Assembly (NCBI GenBank): GCA_020466095.1
Contig: CM035807.1
Span: 101,244,436-101,308,435 of the forward strand
Direction: 5' to 3'
DNA length: 64,000 bases
Source of the DNA: Chlorops oryzae
Lineage: Eukaryota; Arthropoda; Insecta; Diptera; Chloropidae
Below, one piece after another: positions 12,557 through 24,190 of the stretch; positions within the stretch are counted from its first letter, which is position 1, and each line of letters starts with the position of its first letter. The notes beneath the pieces were generated by a model, which saw only the letters and a program-made list of their open reading frames with translations, was not told the DNA's origin and made no database searches. The position numbers and the translations under genes are program-made.

Positions 12557-12564
12557 TATATTAC

Positions 12565-13860
12565 TAATATTCATAATTTATCAAGCGCTTCAGAAATTAA
12601 GAGTCAATAATTGACTGCTGTAAAAGGAACATTTGAAATCAATTTTCCTCTGAAATCCCGAGATATCGTAGTACGTCTGGAAAACATAGAAGAAACTTTA
12701 AAATCTGGTTAAATGCAATAGCCTGATAGCCACAAAATCTTACATAATTCGTCCGATTTGAATGTTTTCGTTCTATCCAAATAACAAGTTCAATTGGAAA
12801 CGCTATTGGGAGCGACCCGAATCAACCATAAAATCAATTATTTTCATTCAATAATTACATATGTATTTTTTTATTTTTTTATTGTTTAAAATAAAATTAA
12901 TTTCTGCTTTTACAAGATAGAGGCTACAAAATATATATTTGTAAAATTTCAAGAAAAAAAAAATATTAAGAATAAAGGATTCCAATAGTTTAAAAAGAGG
13001 TTATGAGTAAACTACAATATTAGGTGTCGAACCATATCTTTGAAGCATTTGAGCTGTTTTCCTTTTTTTTTTTATTTATTATTTTTTTTTTATTATTTTT
13101 TACATTGTCATCTTTGAAACAAAAAAATTCAGTTGATATTTTTAACAGGGGGAAAAAAATTATTACAATAAAAACTTAATGTACTTAAAAACTTTTCGCC
13201 AATTATTAAAACATATACATGCATTATGTGTACAAAGTGTAGAAGTATTTACATACTGTGTATTGTTTTTCCTCAATTTTTTTTCATTTTCATTAGACGC
13301 ACTAGAAAAAAATGTTTTTTTTTTTTAAATTTCTTTTGTACTCCTTTGAAGATCTTTTCGGTGAATGATGATGATAATAGGTTGTGGTCTTTGTAAAGAA
13401 ATACAGAATCGTCTTCGTTGATAGTTGTTAACATTGAATGTCCATTGTCTAGTGTCCCATTTCCTGGGTAATTATGAAAAATTCTCTACATAGTCTAGGT
13501 CTAATTACTAACAAAATCAAATAGAAAAACAGAATCCTGAAAATACATACACTCAGTAATGTATGTAATGCTTTAAGACATGCGAAAATCCTTAAAAAAT
13601 TCTTTAAAGCCTGCAAATCAAATAGAACAACATATCGTGTGTTAAAGAAGTGAAAGATAGAGATAGAGCGCGAGAGCGAGTTAGATAGGGTAAGTAAGAG
13701 AAAGATATTGAGGGAAACAAAAAATAAAAACAGCCCACTTATTAAACTAAAAATATACGATCTAAATCGAAATAAACCCAAGTCTGTGGTATCAACTTTC
13801 GACAGTTGTTCTAATGGTTAAATTTCTGCTTGTTTTTTTTTCTGGTCAGCCTGATCATCT
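12565..13860. other. Non-coding stretch downstream of Ndf
   Basis: AT-rich with poly-A and poly-T runs (12840-13350). No exon or repeat end recognised. It may include alternative Ndf 3'UTR sequence toward 13860. Confidence 0.35.
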
Positions 13861-13883
13861 TCATGGAAAAATATATATATATG

Positions 13884-13889
13884 TTTATT
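13884..13889 (-). terminator. Poly(A) signal AATAAA for Ndf
   Basis: On the minus strand an AATAAA hexamer lies about 130 bases after the Ndf stop codon, in an AT-rich stretch. It is the first canonical signal after the stop and predicts a short 3'UTR ending near 13865. Later alternative signals are possible. Confidence 0.5.
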
Positions 13890-14017
13890 TATATATGTAT
13901 ATAAACGTACTCTTTTGTGATTTATAATTGCTTGCGTGTGCATTTACACTTGATTTGTTGCTATTGTTGGATTTCGTTTGTGGGTGTGTTTGTTGCTCTT
14001 GTTAGATTTGCTAAATG

Positions 14018-15523
14018 TTAAAACCGCGATCTTACAAATACGGCGCTCGAGTCGTGATCGCTATAGCCAAGCCGTTTGGTATGTTTGAAAACTTCATTTG
14101 TTATTGCAGTTACAGGCATCGATTGGTCTAAATTTTCGGCCATGCTTAAAACAAGGCGTAGATCTTTTTGCATATGACTTAGCGGCTGTTGTGTGCTAAA
14201 CTCCCCTTTGGCCATTTCTAAAGAGATATAAGAGAATTTTCAAAAATTGTTCATATTATCTTTATATCGAGATTTGTTTCGCTTGAATTTATTATTTACC
14301 TTTCCCTTTCGTTAGCAACAGCGGCGATTTCATCGACGTCAATTCAAAAATGTCAATAATATCCTTCAGGGAAATTGAGAAACGATCGGCTTTATGAGTT
14401 GGAGTTGGGGGAAAAAAAAAAAAAAAGTGAAACGTTACAATTAGAGCTCGCATGAACTGAAAGAAGCTTTTCAATCGAAAGGGGAGAAGAAAAAATATAG
14501 CGTTGGATTATAAATACAGCCCGATTCTGAATATTCCCGGGGAATTCACTTTTCTCGAGACTAAAATACTCCTTTTTTAAATAGATAGGGTAAGAAAAAA
14601 TTATGGATATGGGTCAAATACCCATTCCCCATCGAATTTCTTCCACCAAATATTTAAAAAAGAAGAAGTTTAGTCTCGAGAAAAGCAAATTCCCCGGGAA
14701 TTCGTTCTCCTAGACTATTCAGAATCGGCCTGATAGTTTCCCTGATTATCTTTTTACTTTGAAAATTTTTAATTGATTCCTCAAAATCAATTTTTCTTCC
14801 ATATTATCACAATGCAGAACGAAGATCGAAGATGATAGAGAGTGTTCAGAGAGTTGGTGTAAGAAACTGACTCTTTTTTACACTTCTTGTCTAAATCCTC
14901 CATTTTTTGTTTGTTTTTTTGTTTAGGATTTTTATCCTATTCCACTAACAGCGGCCTATTCCACGACAGTGCCTACTGCCTACAAAGTATACGAGACTGT
15001 AAGCGACCTGATTATTAATAGCTACAAAGTATACGAGATTGTAGGCGAACTGCCTACCAATAGCTTACAAAGTATACGAGATTGTAGGCGAACTGCCCAC
15101 CAATAGCATACTTTATGTAGGGTTGATAGGCGTTCACTCTACAAAACGGCCACGCTCGAACAAAAGTATACTAGCATAGTATATGAGGTCGTATGCATTA
15201 CCGTCTACGGCCTACTAAATGTGTTACGGTTCATCGCTTCTGTAGCAGCAGCATTTTGGCCGCTGGGAAGTCAGTTTTGACCGTGTTAACCCTTTACTGC
15301 ATATTTTAAATAAGCGAAAAAAAATTTTTTGTTCGTGGTTTTATTAATGGCCGAATTCACCAAACTTTTTAGTGAATATTAAAATTTTTTTTTATTTTAA
15401 CCCGGTAGCGCCTAGCGATGCCATATGGCATCACTAAAAAAGTTCGTGTTTTGTCATCAAAACCGGTTCATATTTTATTTTATTTTTAATATTTATTTTT
15501 TTCAATTCAGGCGCTACCGGGTT

Positions 15524-15572
<49 letters not shown>

Positions 15573-18500
15573 TTGAAGACTGCGACCCTAAAAATGTTCA
15601 TTTAAGTTGGGGATAAATTTAAAAGCGATTCAAGAAGACTTTGTGATTTGCCCGAATGTTATGTCATTTGCTTAAAAATGTTCAAAATAACTGGGCCTTT
15701 ACTCTGTAGTTCGGCTCGAACAAAGATTTCCTCGGATTCGAACGTTTCATACTCTCATAGACATTTTGGTGAATTCGATAAGACCTCAAAAATGATTATA
15801 TATCGTTTTCCATGGACTGGATGTGCAAAGAATGTGCATACTGAATAAAAGGGAATTTCCATGAAAAACCAACATCCTTGTGGCTCGTTCATAGTAATGT
15901 ATCTAATTGCTATTGGGATCTGCAAGGAATGATTTTGATAAATCTTAAAGTCCGCATGAACTGCACTCAAGGTTATTCAAATTAACATTTATCAAAATCA
16001 TTCCTTGCAGATCCGAAAGGAACTTAAATACATTAGCATGGACGCGAAAAGAACGTTACTTTGTCTGGAAATGCGTATATGGAAAGAAATTCGTGGCATG
16101 GACTGAACTACAATGTACTCTCTCCTTGCAGATACTCCTCTTAAGCGGAAACCCTTCTTAAACGGACAGTTTTTGGGAATGTTTTCTGTTCCTGCTTCTC
16201 AAAAAGTTTCCTCTTAAGCGGACATATTTTCCGGTCCCGTAGGTGTTCGCTTAAGATAGAGTGCACTGTATTATGAATTAGCAGAAATAATCTATGTCTC
16301 CGCTTTTATCTCAGAAACCACATATGACCGGGTATGCGGTAAAGGATTAAAACTGTGATTCAACCAGAAATTGGTATCAAAAATAAAATTTATATAAGTC
16401 GATTAGCTTTATAGAAACTACTACTTACCTAAAGCCAAAGCTTCAGCCAAACCCACTAAACTAACGCCAACAATCGTCTGTAGTATAAGATTCACTTTGC
16501 ACGCGTTCCCAACTTCTGCTAAAATATATGAAACAAAAGTGGAAGTAAGAAATAAAAAAAAAAAATGAGATTGAAGCAAGGAACATATGTACAAAAAAAT
16601 AGACAAACGAACGAACAAACAAACAAAAACATAAGCAAAGATAATGGTAGAAAGAGAAGGAATAGAGAAGACGACACATTAGAGCAATAGTGAAATTTTT
16701 CGGTGATTGTGATGATGAAAAACATTTTTGAGTGAACAACAACATACAAAGGACATCGTGCCAAATTTAAGTGCTTACCTCCCAGGAAAAATGTGTTCTT
16801 CGCAATGGTCTTAAAGCAGGAATGACATTCTTCAAAAACTGTACGATCTCCACCAGCCAAAATTATGAGCATACCATCTTCAGCTTCCTGGCGTGAGCCA
16901 TGAATCTATTGGGAGGAAAAAACAAAACACAATTTTTTTTTTAATCCATAAAAGTAAAGAAATCATTTGAATGCCTTTCTCACCTGTACTTCTAAATAAC
17001 GTCCATTGCATTGTGTTATGCCTTCGGCTATATCATTGGACGTTTCTGGATCTATTGTCGACATTTCAACGTAAGCTTTGTTGCACAAATCCTTGTGTTG
17101 CAAAACGCCGCAGTTGCCGAAAACGAGCTGAAGATTTTACGGAAAAGAGAAAAGAAATTTTTAAAATTGAAAATTATGATAAAAAGGTTTTCATTCAACG
17201 ATTGTGTGATGATGATGCCAACCTCTTTCGACGCTTTTGGATCTGATACGCAACAGAAAATTATGTCGGCAGCTTCAACTACGTCCATTGGAGTGTCCTT
17301 TACTTCGGCGCCAGCTTCAGCGAACGGTGCACACTAATGAAAAATTTGAAATGAATTTTTTCATGAATATTTTTGGAAACTTAAACCAGAATGAACTGGC
17401 GAATTGCGATCGTAAATACTTAAACTCAATAGTGGACATTTTTCTGAAGACAGAAATCATTGGAAAACGCTTGGCTTAGCTCGATATTTTTTCCGCGAAA
17501 TTCTAATAAGAGAGTTGCTTGTTGCTATTCAAAGAATTTATATAAAAGAACTATCCTATCAGTGGCATCTAACGCATTCAGTCTTAACTAAACTGTTGCC
17601 AAATCATCAGTGCCGTAGCAACCATAGTGGCAAGAGGGGGATTTGCCCCCCCCCCCCCCACGCATTTTTGTTTTTGCCCATGAAAAAAATTAAAAAAGGA
17701 GAAAAAATAAATGACAATCGAAAAAAACAATGATATTCAATCATATTTAATATAATTGCACTTTGCGATTTTTTAGTTTATTGAATCTTAAAAGAATGGT
17801 TTCCAGGTTTTGTTCGTCATTTGTCTTTTCACGCACTATATTTTTTATTTCTTTGTCAATTCGTATCGGAAAAACGGTTTCATCAATTAAAGTGCTGCTA
17901 GATAATGGAAATTTCCCAATTTTTGGGGATAAGGCAAAAAGGGGAAAATGTGAATTTTTAAAACTATAGGGGTATTCACAAAGGCGTGTTAAAGACGTTG
18001 GAAAGTCGGAAATTGGTTAAACTTAGAGAGAGTTTGGATCTTAATCACTTTTATTTAACCTTATTTATCCGAAAATGTAAAAAAGAGAACAAAAAAGTGT
18101 TTAAAAGTATTCAGTTGAGACATTTTATAAATTGTCCTTTTTTTGCCATATTAGAAACCCCATGTCTTAATAAGGCCAAATTCTGATTGCTCTCAAAAAC
18201 GTGCAAACAATTAAAGAAAAAGATAAAATTTTTATCTGATTTCATTGTAAATATTGTTTGAGATCAAAAATTTAAATAAATACTCTTCCCAGCTCTTCTT
18301 ATGTAAAATAATATTTTTTAAACTCAAAGTTGTATATTCAAGTGCAGGTACAATGCATTATCGATACTAATTTCGTTAACTTGCTGCCCATTGCAGTGAA
18401 AGGCCTTCTTTCTAATTGTTTTTAAGTGCTTGGTATATTAAGGTCCATTTAGGGCCTCCAAAAAAATTTTTTTTTAAGAACCAGTTGCAAGATGACTATT

Positions 18501-21500
18501 GTATGCCTTATTAAAACCACTCAATATAACTTTACGTTTTATTCGGAATACAGCAATGCCAGGGATTGTTTCCATCCTTTTTAATTTGAATAAAGTCCGA
18601 CTTTTGGTATGGGCATCAAGACTTTACAAAATTATCAACAACTTTTAGAATTTACTATTCACTCAGCTACACAATCGACGCAATTTTGTTTGCTTTGTGA
18701 AGTAAATATAAACGCTTTAGAACATGCCAAAAATCATTATGCTGGGAGTGCTAGAAATATGTTTTCTGAAAATCGGGCCTTATAAAGGCGTTGGTTTTAT
18801 TTGGCTCAACCACCTTATAACCATACTTGTTTTAAAAAAGGGATTTTTCGAGGAGAGTAGGAAAAATTTAAGCTATAAGAGAGAAAAATCGAGCACTTTT
18901 TGAATTGAACTGTTTGCCTACCCCGCTTATATCGTCTCATGTATAATAGCTCTAAGAAGAACAGCTGATTATTTCGAACACGCTTTAAAAAAGTATTCAT
19001 TCGATACGATTCCTTAAGGTCCGTTAAACGCTTGCATTGAAAGCGTGCATGTAATATGGTTTTAATTAAAATAGACGTTAAAATTTAAAAAATTATTTCC
19101 CCCCACGCAAAACAGAATTGCTACGGCACTGCAAATCATGTCTGAATGTGACCAATCATCTTGCTTTGGAGAGTTGTATGGGTCCGCTCTCTGTTACCTA
19201 TAATTTCCCTAGAGTCTAGACTGATGGTTTCTTTAGCATTCAAAGCAATTGCAGTAGACCTCCGGTAATCCCACCCCGTCTCATCGGGCACCCCCGGTAA
19301 TCCGAAATTTCTATTATTCAGAGGTGTTATGGAATATTCTTTTAAAATAGGGCTGACTATATCATATTGAATCTTATTATCGGGTCTGTAATTTGCCAGA
19401 TTACAACGTTATAAATAACTGCCCTGACAAACCATTTTCGGATTACCGGAGGTCTACTGTACCTATATATCTTATTGATTACATCGACTGAAAGTATATT
19501 TCAAGTAGAACCACCCAGCGGGAATTTGTCTAAGGCCTTAAAACCGACATGATTTTAAGAACAATTATTAATATGAATTAATTTAATTCGAAAAGAAACG
19601 GAATTGCCAATAAATGATGAACAGAAAAGTAATGCGTCATCACTTAATCATTGTTTTGTGCATTGAAAAGTAAGACAAAATAGAAGGATTATTTAAAAAT
19701 TCTTGATTATAAATTACATTTAATGGTAATGTAAAACAGATGGCCTTACAAATCCTATGACATCGCCTTGTTAAAAATAATGTATTATATTCGATCAATA
19801 TAAGATGCATTAAAAATTCTTTTTTTGCCTTACTATGCCTTACGCTTTCCCGCTGGGCATCTACCGATAGAGGCTTAAAAAAAAATTTATGTAGATGACT
19901 TCATCATTATTCAATCTTTGAGCTAGTCTACTTTATATAAGAATCTATTTAAGCGTCATCATACGTTTGCATTGCATACATTGTTGCCAGGTTGAGGGAT
20001 ATTTCCCATTTTGAGGGATTTTTCACACCAAATATTGGCAAAAGGGATTTTCTTTGCTTTGTTGAACACGATAGAGGGATTTTTCAATAATCGATACCAA
20101 GCGCTCCTGCGAGCGGCTCGGCTCGATGCAATGCTCGATCGTATGTGGTAATGTTGGTCGATAATTTTGGCTCGCTAACATCACCTATTACGATCGAGCA
20201 TTGCATCGACCCAAGCCGCTCGCAGGAGCATGCTCGAATGTGGATGTGATAACAAACTTGTAGTAGGTATTTATTGTTAATATGTATATACATATATCAT
20301 TTGGGGTTTGGGGTTTAAAAGGAATTTCCAAAAATTAAAGAGTTGGGCGTGGCTGAAATTCAAATGGGATATGAACCAAATTTGTCATGTTTGCTTGCTC
20401 TTGGTAATAAACATCCTCTCCAAATATTTTAGTGATCGGCCTATAATTATAATTAGGGGTGGCAAGAGGTTAGTTCTCATGAAGAAATTGAACAAAAACG
20501 AGGCCCTTAATGGGCTTTAAAATCTCCCCACTAACTTGCCTTAATAGTAGTGGTCTTGGGGCCTTTTCAAACGTACAATTTCTTTAAATAAAATATTTAA
20601 TTTTACGCAGCTACCTTATGTTTTTAATGTTAAGAAATATAGCGATTATCAAATTTTGTTCATTAAAAATATGTTTTTGTTTGAGGAAATTTTCATGGGA
20701 AATTTCTATCGGTCACTGAGGGAAAAAAGGGATTTTTGTTTGGTTTTCGAGGGAAATTTGGTTCTGAAGTACTGGCAACACTGATTGTATAAGTATTAAG
20801 AGTATCCCATGCTTATTTACACTTTTCCCTTGCGTTTCACAAGATGCTTACAGTGTAGAATCATTTAATATGCCTTAATTGATACAGTTATCTTTAGAAA
20901 TAATGTTTTTCAGGGAAGTCGATTTATTAATGTGAGAGAACTGATAAAGTAGTTGAGCTAGCTTCCGTTATCATCGACACACCAGGTTGGTGCACAAAAT
21001 CGATTTTTTTTTTTTTTTTTGTATTCAATTGATCATTCATTTTGCGTTCCTTCCTCGCATTATTCAACCTACATATACGATAGAAAATGAAGTAAATCAT
21101 TTGGAATAAGACTGCGGCTTCTTACATCATACATATTTTGATATTTAATACATTCTCTCCCATATGTACTATTGACTCACCTTTGACGATGTGCGATTCC
21201 AAACGACGACCTTGTGTCCCGTAAACAGTAAACCCTTAACAATTGTCGAGCCCATAATGCCCAAACCCAAGAATCCGAATGTCAATTGCGATGGTTTAAC
21301 TTCACGTTCGGCCAATGTCTGTGAGCGTGCATTCATATCGATTGTTTGGATTTCGGGACGCGTAACAACTGGCCTATTGAGCAGTGCAATCGAATTGATA
21401 TTGCGACGCAATGCAGCACTGCCGCCAATATGTGAAAGTGCGTCCATATTACGTTTTATCGGACTCTTCGTACTGCCGGCAATGTAATCATCATTTAAAT

Positions 21501-23647
21501 TATCCATTCCGCCGCCGCCGCCACCGCCACCGCCGACGCCAATGGACGAATAACGTTTACGTTTCGTCTCCGAGCTGGCATTTATTTGCGAGGATCTCCT
21601 TCGTTTCGGTGCTGCTGATTTTGTTGCAGACGATTTTGTTTTTGCCGCTGCCGAGACTTTTGGTTTCGGGGTACGCTTAACGGGCGATTTGTAAGCAACA
21701 GGCACTTGAATTGCAGTTATATCACCATCGACACCATTATTTGCCGCCGTTTCGCTTAAAGCTTCTGTGTCCTCATCGGTCAGACCGTCGCGTATTTTAT
21801 CGAAATCTGCTTCTGTTGCATGATTGCCAGTTGTGCTCCGTTCGATTTCCGCATCGATTTCGGTCGGATCGACTAAATAGCTCTCGATGTCACTCATCGC
21901 CTGACGGAATGAATTTGGCTTTGCCACTTTCGCCAAATCAGCCTTCCATGGTCCTTCGAACGGTTTCAAATTGTTCAATTCAATCCATGCACTGTATTGA
22001 AAAAATGAAATGGCCAAAATTGTATTATGATTCATTTCATGGATATTCTACTTAAGTACTTACAAATTACGTGAGCCGAAGAAGAAGACACACTTGGTAT
22101 GAGCTTTGCGCTGCTGACTCAACAAATCCATCGGAGGTTCGACAATCTGTTGAAGGAATCGGATTAATATATGTGAGTTGATTACATAAGTTTTCGCGAA
22201 TAAGCCACAACCTCTTCCTCTCTACGTGAGCAGCTCTCTCCTCTAAATCTTCTATCTTTATCGAACAATTGTGCTCGCTTATTGGAATAGAGAACTCTCA
22301 ATGGAACAGCGATATTCGCTGGATTTCTAACACTATCAGTTAAGCGAAAAGTATCGAATCAATGTTGTTAGTATTTTATTTTGACCATTGATATATATTC
22401 AGTGCCGTAGCAATTCTGTTTTGCGTGAGGGGGAAAATAATTTTTCCAATTTGCGTGGGGGGCCAAAATTATTTTTTCAATTTTATTCATGGGCAAAAAC
22501 AAAAATTCGTGGGGGGGAAAAGCCCCCTCTTGCCCCTATGGTTGCTACGGCACTGTATATATTCTTAGTTAATTGTCCATATTATTGGGGCTTAAGGTCC
22601 AAACATTTCTGATATGAAATATTAATTTTTTGGGCAATCGAAAAAAGTCCTTTTTCTGATTGTCGAAAGTGGAAAGCTGATGCGATCGATTTCGAACCCA
22701 GCTTTAAGTTCATCATCAGGCATCTGTGCCACTTCGACCACGTCGGCATCGAGTTAATGAAGTATAAATTTTATACAATATAAAGAGCTCAATTTCAAAG
22801 ATAAAAAATATTGGTTTATACAATTTTGAAGATTTCTTTCGCCTTTACATACATATTGAAAGAATTTGTATAAATTGCAATAATCAAAGAATATCATAAA
22901 ATTCATCAATGGGACTACAGCGATTTAGTTGCACCATCATTTTTGGCGATCATCGATCGCACGTAACAGCAATGACAGTCAGAAAAAAAAGTACAGTCAA
23001 TGAAAGAGCGAGAGAGAGCGAGAGAGAGGGAGTTGACACACGCACACACACATAGCGATGCATATAATCCATTCTTACCATTGCTGGCCACGGTGTGAAT
23101 CCTTTCATTTTGGCCCTGAAATGAAATTTAAATCGAAATTAAATAAGATTCGTTGCAAAAAGATCAATTTCACTCAAGCGAGCACTGCATTTTACCGAAT
23201 TAAATCGCGAATAAAAAAACGCGCGGGAAAAAGAATGCGAGCAAACCAACGCAAAGCAGCGACGCCGATGCCGACGCTGACGCCGCTGCCGTCGTTACTG
23301 TACTAACAACAAGAGAATGTATGCAATTTAGATATCTACATTCATTATACGTTTATGCTTATCGGAGCAATACGATTCCGCCCGTTTGTCGGGCACTTTC
23401 TTCTCCCGTTCATCGCCATCGCCATCAACATCATCATCATCGTCGTCGTCGTCGTCACCACATCACGGTAATAGTGCTTTGTGAGGTTATGATTTCTATG
23501 GAAAACTCTCCCGCCGAGATCGCACTAGTGCTTTAAGTACGATAGTACATATAAGGCGCCATTGGCTTACCATATCAAATCCTTTGGTTTGTAGTTTATA
23601 AACTCATCATTATCATTCGACAATGATAGTTTCTTTGCCTTCGACAT
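14018..23647 (-). CDS. Ndf: Nucleosome-destabilizing factor, GLYR1/NP60 family (PWWP + beta-HAD-like), 10 coding exons
   Basis: Spliced model, coding exons in transcript order: 23571-23647, 23079-23115, 22064-22146, 21181-21991, 17223-17333, 16984-17127, 16779-16905, 16429-16515, 14300-14389, 14018-14217. They total 1767 bases (588 aa plus stop), keep frame across every junction and have GT-AG introns; intron 5 has a weak GTTGGC donor. Residues about 21-80 form a PWWP domain ([17 protein letters not shown], then [15 protein letters not shown]), which in this family reads H3K36me3 chromatin. Residues 165-230 are a basic, AT-hook-like linker (KRTPKPK, KRRRSS, KRKR) followed by nine glycines. 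A Rossmann motif GLGIMG lies at 308-313, followed by the beta-hydroxyacid dehydrogenase fold to the end ([30 protein letters not shown]). The fly homologue binds nucleosomes and helps polymerase II pass through them. Enzyme activity is doubtful in the family; Lys470 sits in VGNACK, near where true enzymes carry the catalytic lysine. Length matches fly homologues (about 600 aa). Confidence 0.95.
14518..14732. mobile_element. Palindromic MITE in Ndf intron 8
   Basis: Left end CAGCCCGATTCTGAATATTC with ATTCCCGGGGAATT and TCTCGAGACTAAA blocks; the right end repeats these inverted (TTTAGTCTCGAGAAAAG…CAGAATCGGCCTG). ATA flanks both ends. Similar starts occur at about 8115 and 25876. Confidence 0.7.
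14979..15125. repeat. Three tandem copies of a ~43-bp unit in Ndf intron 8
   Basis: TACAAAGTATACGAGA(C/T)TGTA recurs at about 14979, 15023 and 15066, each followed by GGCGAACTGCC(T/C)ACCAATAGC or a variant. Confidence 0.75.
15401..15521. mobile_element. 121-bp piggyBac-type MITE nested in a piggyBac-like element
   Basis: CCCGGTAGCGCCT at the left is perfectly inverted at the right (AGGCGCTACCGGG), with TTAA at 15397-15400 and 15522-15525. A poly-T run of about 40 follows directly after the right flank. Confidence 0.85.
15917..16013. repeat. 27-bp perfect inverted repeat, 43-base loop
   Basis: 15917-15943 (starting GATCTGCAAGGAATGATTTT) is exactly complementary to 15987-16013. RNA from either strand could fold as a 97-nt hairpin. 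Confidence 0.8.
16111..16268. mobile_element. pogo/Tigger-like MITE, TA-flanked
   Basis: Left end CAATGTACTCTCTCC and right end AGAGTGCACTG are inverted with mismatches; TA flanks both (16109-16110, 16269-16270). The interior repeats CTCTTAAGCGGA, as in Tigger-type ends. Confidence 0.65.
17608..19131. mobile_element. 1.5-kb hAT element with perfect 8-bp target duplication, Ndf intron 4
   Basis: Ends are CAGTGCCGTAGCAA and TTGCTACGGCACTG. The octamer CAAATCAT flanks it exactly at 17600-17607 and 19132-19139. Near the left end is a poly-C run (about 17646-17659). No intact transposase is visible; the single frames inside are under 70 codons. One end of the TA-GGGGTATTCAC MITE family is embedded at about 17969. 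A 156-bp deletion derivative of the same family is at 22400, in the opposite orientation. Confidence 0.9.
19252..19459. mobile_element. Tigger/pogo-like MITE with 20-bp perfect terminal repeats
   Basis: CAGTAGACCTCCGGTAATCC at 19252-19271 is exactly inverted at 19440-19459. An internal CGGTAATCCGAAA repeats the end. No TA duplication is evident, so the superfamily call rests on the end sequence only. Confidence 0.7.
19979..20783. mobile_element. hAT-like composite element, Ndf intron 4
   Basis: Ends CATTGTTGCCAG and CTGGCAACACTG are inverted, and the flanking octamers ATTGCATA and ATTGTATA match at 7 of 8. Subterminal GAGGGA(T/A)ATTT blocks are also inverted. It carries a strong hairpin (20103-20229) and a fragment (20300-20545) of the dispersed repeat seen at 58.5-59.9 kb. 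Confidence 0.7.
20103..20229. repeat. 127-nt strong hairpin, GC-rich arms
   Basis: Left arm GCTCCTGCGAGCGGCTCGGC… (20103-20143) pairs with 20189-20229 with about two mismatches. Pairing continues inward through GGTAATGTTGG / CTAACATCACC, leaving about a 20-base loop. It is GC-rich in an AT-rich intron. It may be a small MITE or a precursor-like hairpin. Confidence 0.75.
22400..22555. mobile_element. 156-bp hAT MITE in Ndf intron 2, perfect 8-bp duplication
   Basis: CAGTGCCGTAGCAA and TTGCTACGGCACTG ends, flanked exactly by TATATATT (22392-22399, 22556-22563). Only the terminal regions of the 1.5-kb element at 17608 remain, including GCGTGGGGGG and GCCCCCTCTTGCC blocks, so it is a deletion derivative of that family. 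Confidence 0.92.
22985..23035. promoter_or_regulatory. GAGA-rich tract in Ndf intron 1/2 region
   Basis: GAGCGAGAGAGAGCGAGAGA tract followed by CACACACA just downstream of exon 2 (in intron 2). GAGA repeats can bind GAGA factor in flies; function here is unproven. Confidence 0.3.
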
Positions 23648-23843
23648 TTCGACTATGTTATCGATCTTGAGTGTGAATTTTATTTTGCTGCCGTTTATCA
23701 GATCCTCTTTGATAGTAATTCACTGTTATTTTTCTACTCAATCACTTGCAAATTGTTCTTTTATAAATTCCACAATATTTCTGTCAACCTTTGAAAACAA
23801 AAATGGCGTCTCGAATAGCGATGGACGAAATCCGATTGCACAC

Positions 23844-23881
23844 TATCGATAGCAGTGTTTCGATTATGATAGCTATCGATG
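23844..23881. promoter_or_regulatory. DRE-type promoter motifs upstream of Ndf
   Basis: A perfect DRE palindrome TATCGATA is at 23844-23851, and a one-mismatch copy TATCGATG is at 23874-23881, about 200-235 bases upstream of the Ndf start codon. DRE is the binding site of DREF in flies and marks many housekeeping promoters, which suits a general chromatin factor. The transcription start is inferred to lie between these motifs and 23650; no clear TATA box is seen. Confidence 0.55.
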
Positions 23882-24190
23882 TTTTTGCCACATAAAATAG
23901 GGGTATACAGTTCTAAGGCAGACACGAACCAAAAAAGTCGGGATACACATCTAGTGTAGACACGAACCAAAAAATTTAACGGAAATATCTTTTTATTATG
24001 ATAGAATTAGTACAGTCGGCGACAAAAATATAGCACATTATCATTTTTGAATGTAGGTCTGCAGCATAATAGAAAATCAAAATAATGGGATGTGAGGGGA
24101 GAAAGGGGTAGCGACGAGAAGATAGAGGGGAAGAGAATGGTAAAGAGGGTTTATGGAGGGCTAGGTAGTCGGATAGAGATAAAGAGGCGT

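Larger units (their letters stand above)
15290..16346. mobile_element. piggyBac-like element with TTAA target duplication, Ndf intron 8
   Basis: Left end CCCTTTACTGCATA and right end TATGCGGTAAAGGA are inverted (12 of 14 match), flanked by TTAA at 15286-15289 and 16347-16350. Three smaller structures sit inside it: another TTAA-flanked element, a 27-bp perfect inverted repeat and a pogo-like MITE. No transposase remains. Confidence 0.7.

Noticed and set aside
17795..17960. Possible hAT dimerisation-domain remnant in the 1.5-kb element
   Set aside because: Resemblance too faint to claim; the superfamily call rests on ends and the 8-bp duplication.
21191..22055. Plus-strand frames opposite Ndf exon 4
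   Set aside because: Shadows of the minus-strand coding exon; histidine/arginine-rich low-complexity translations.
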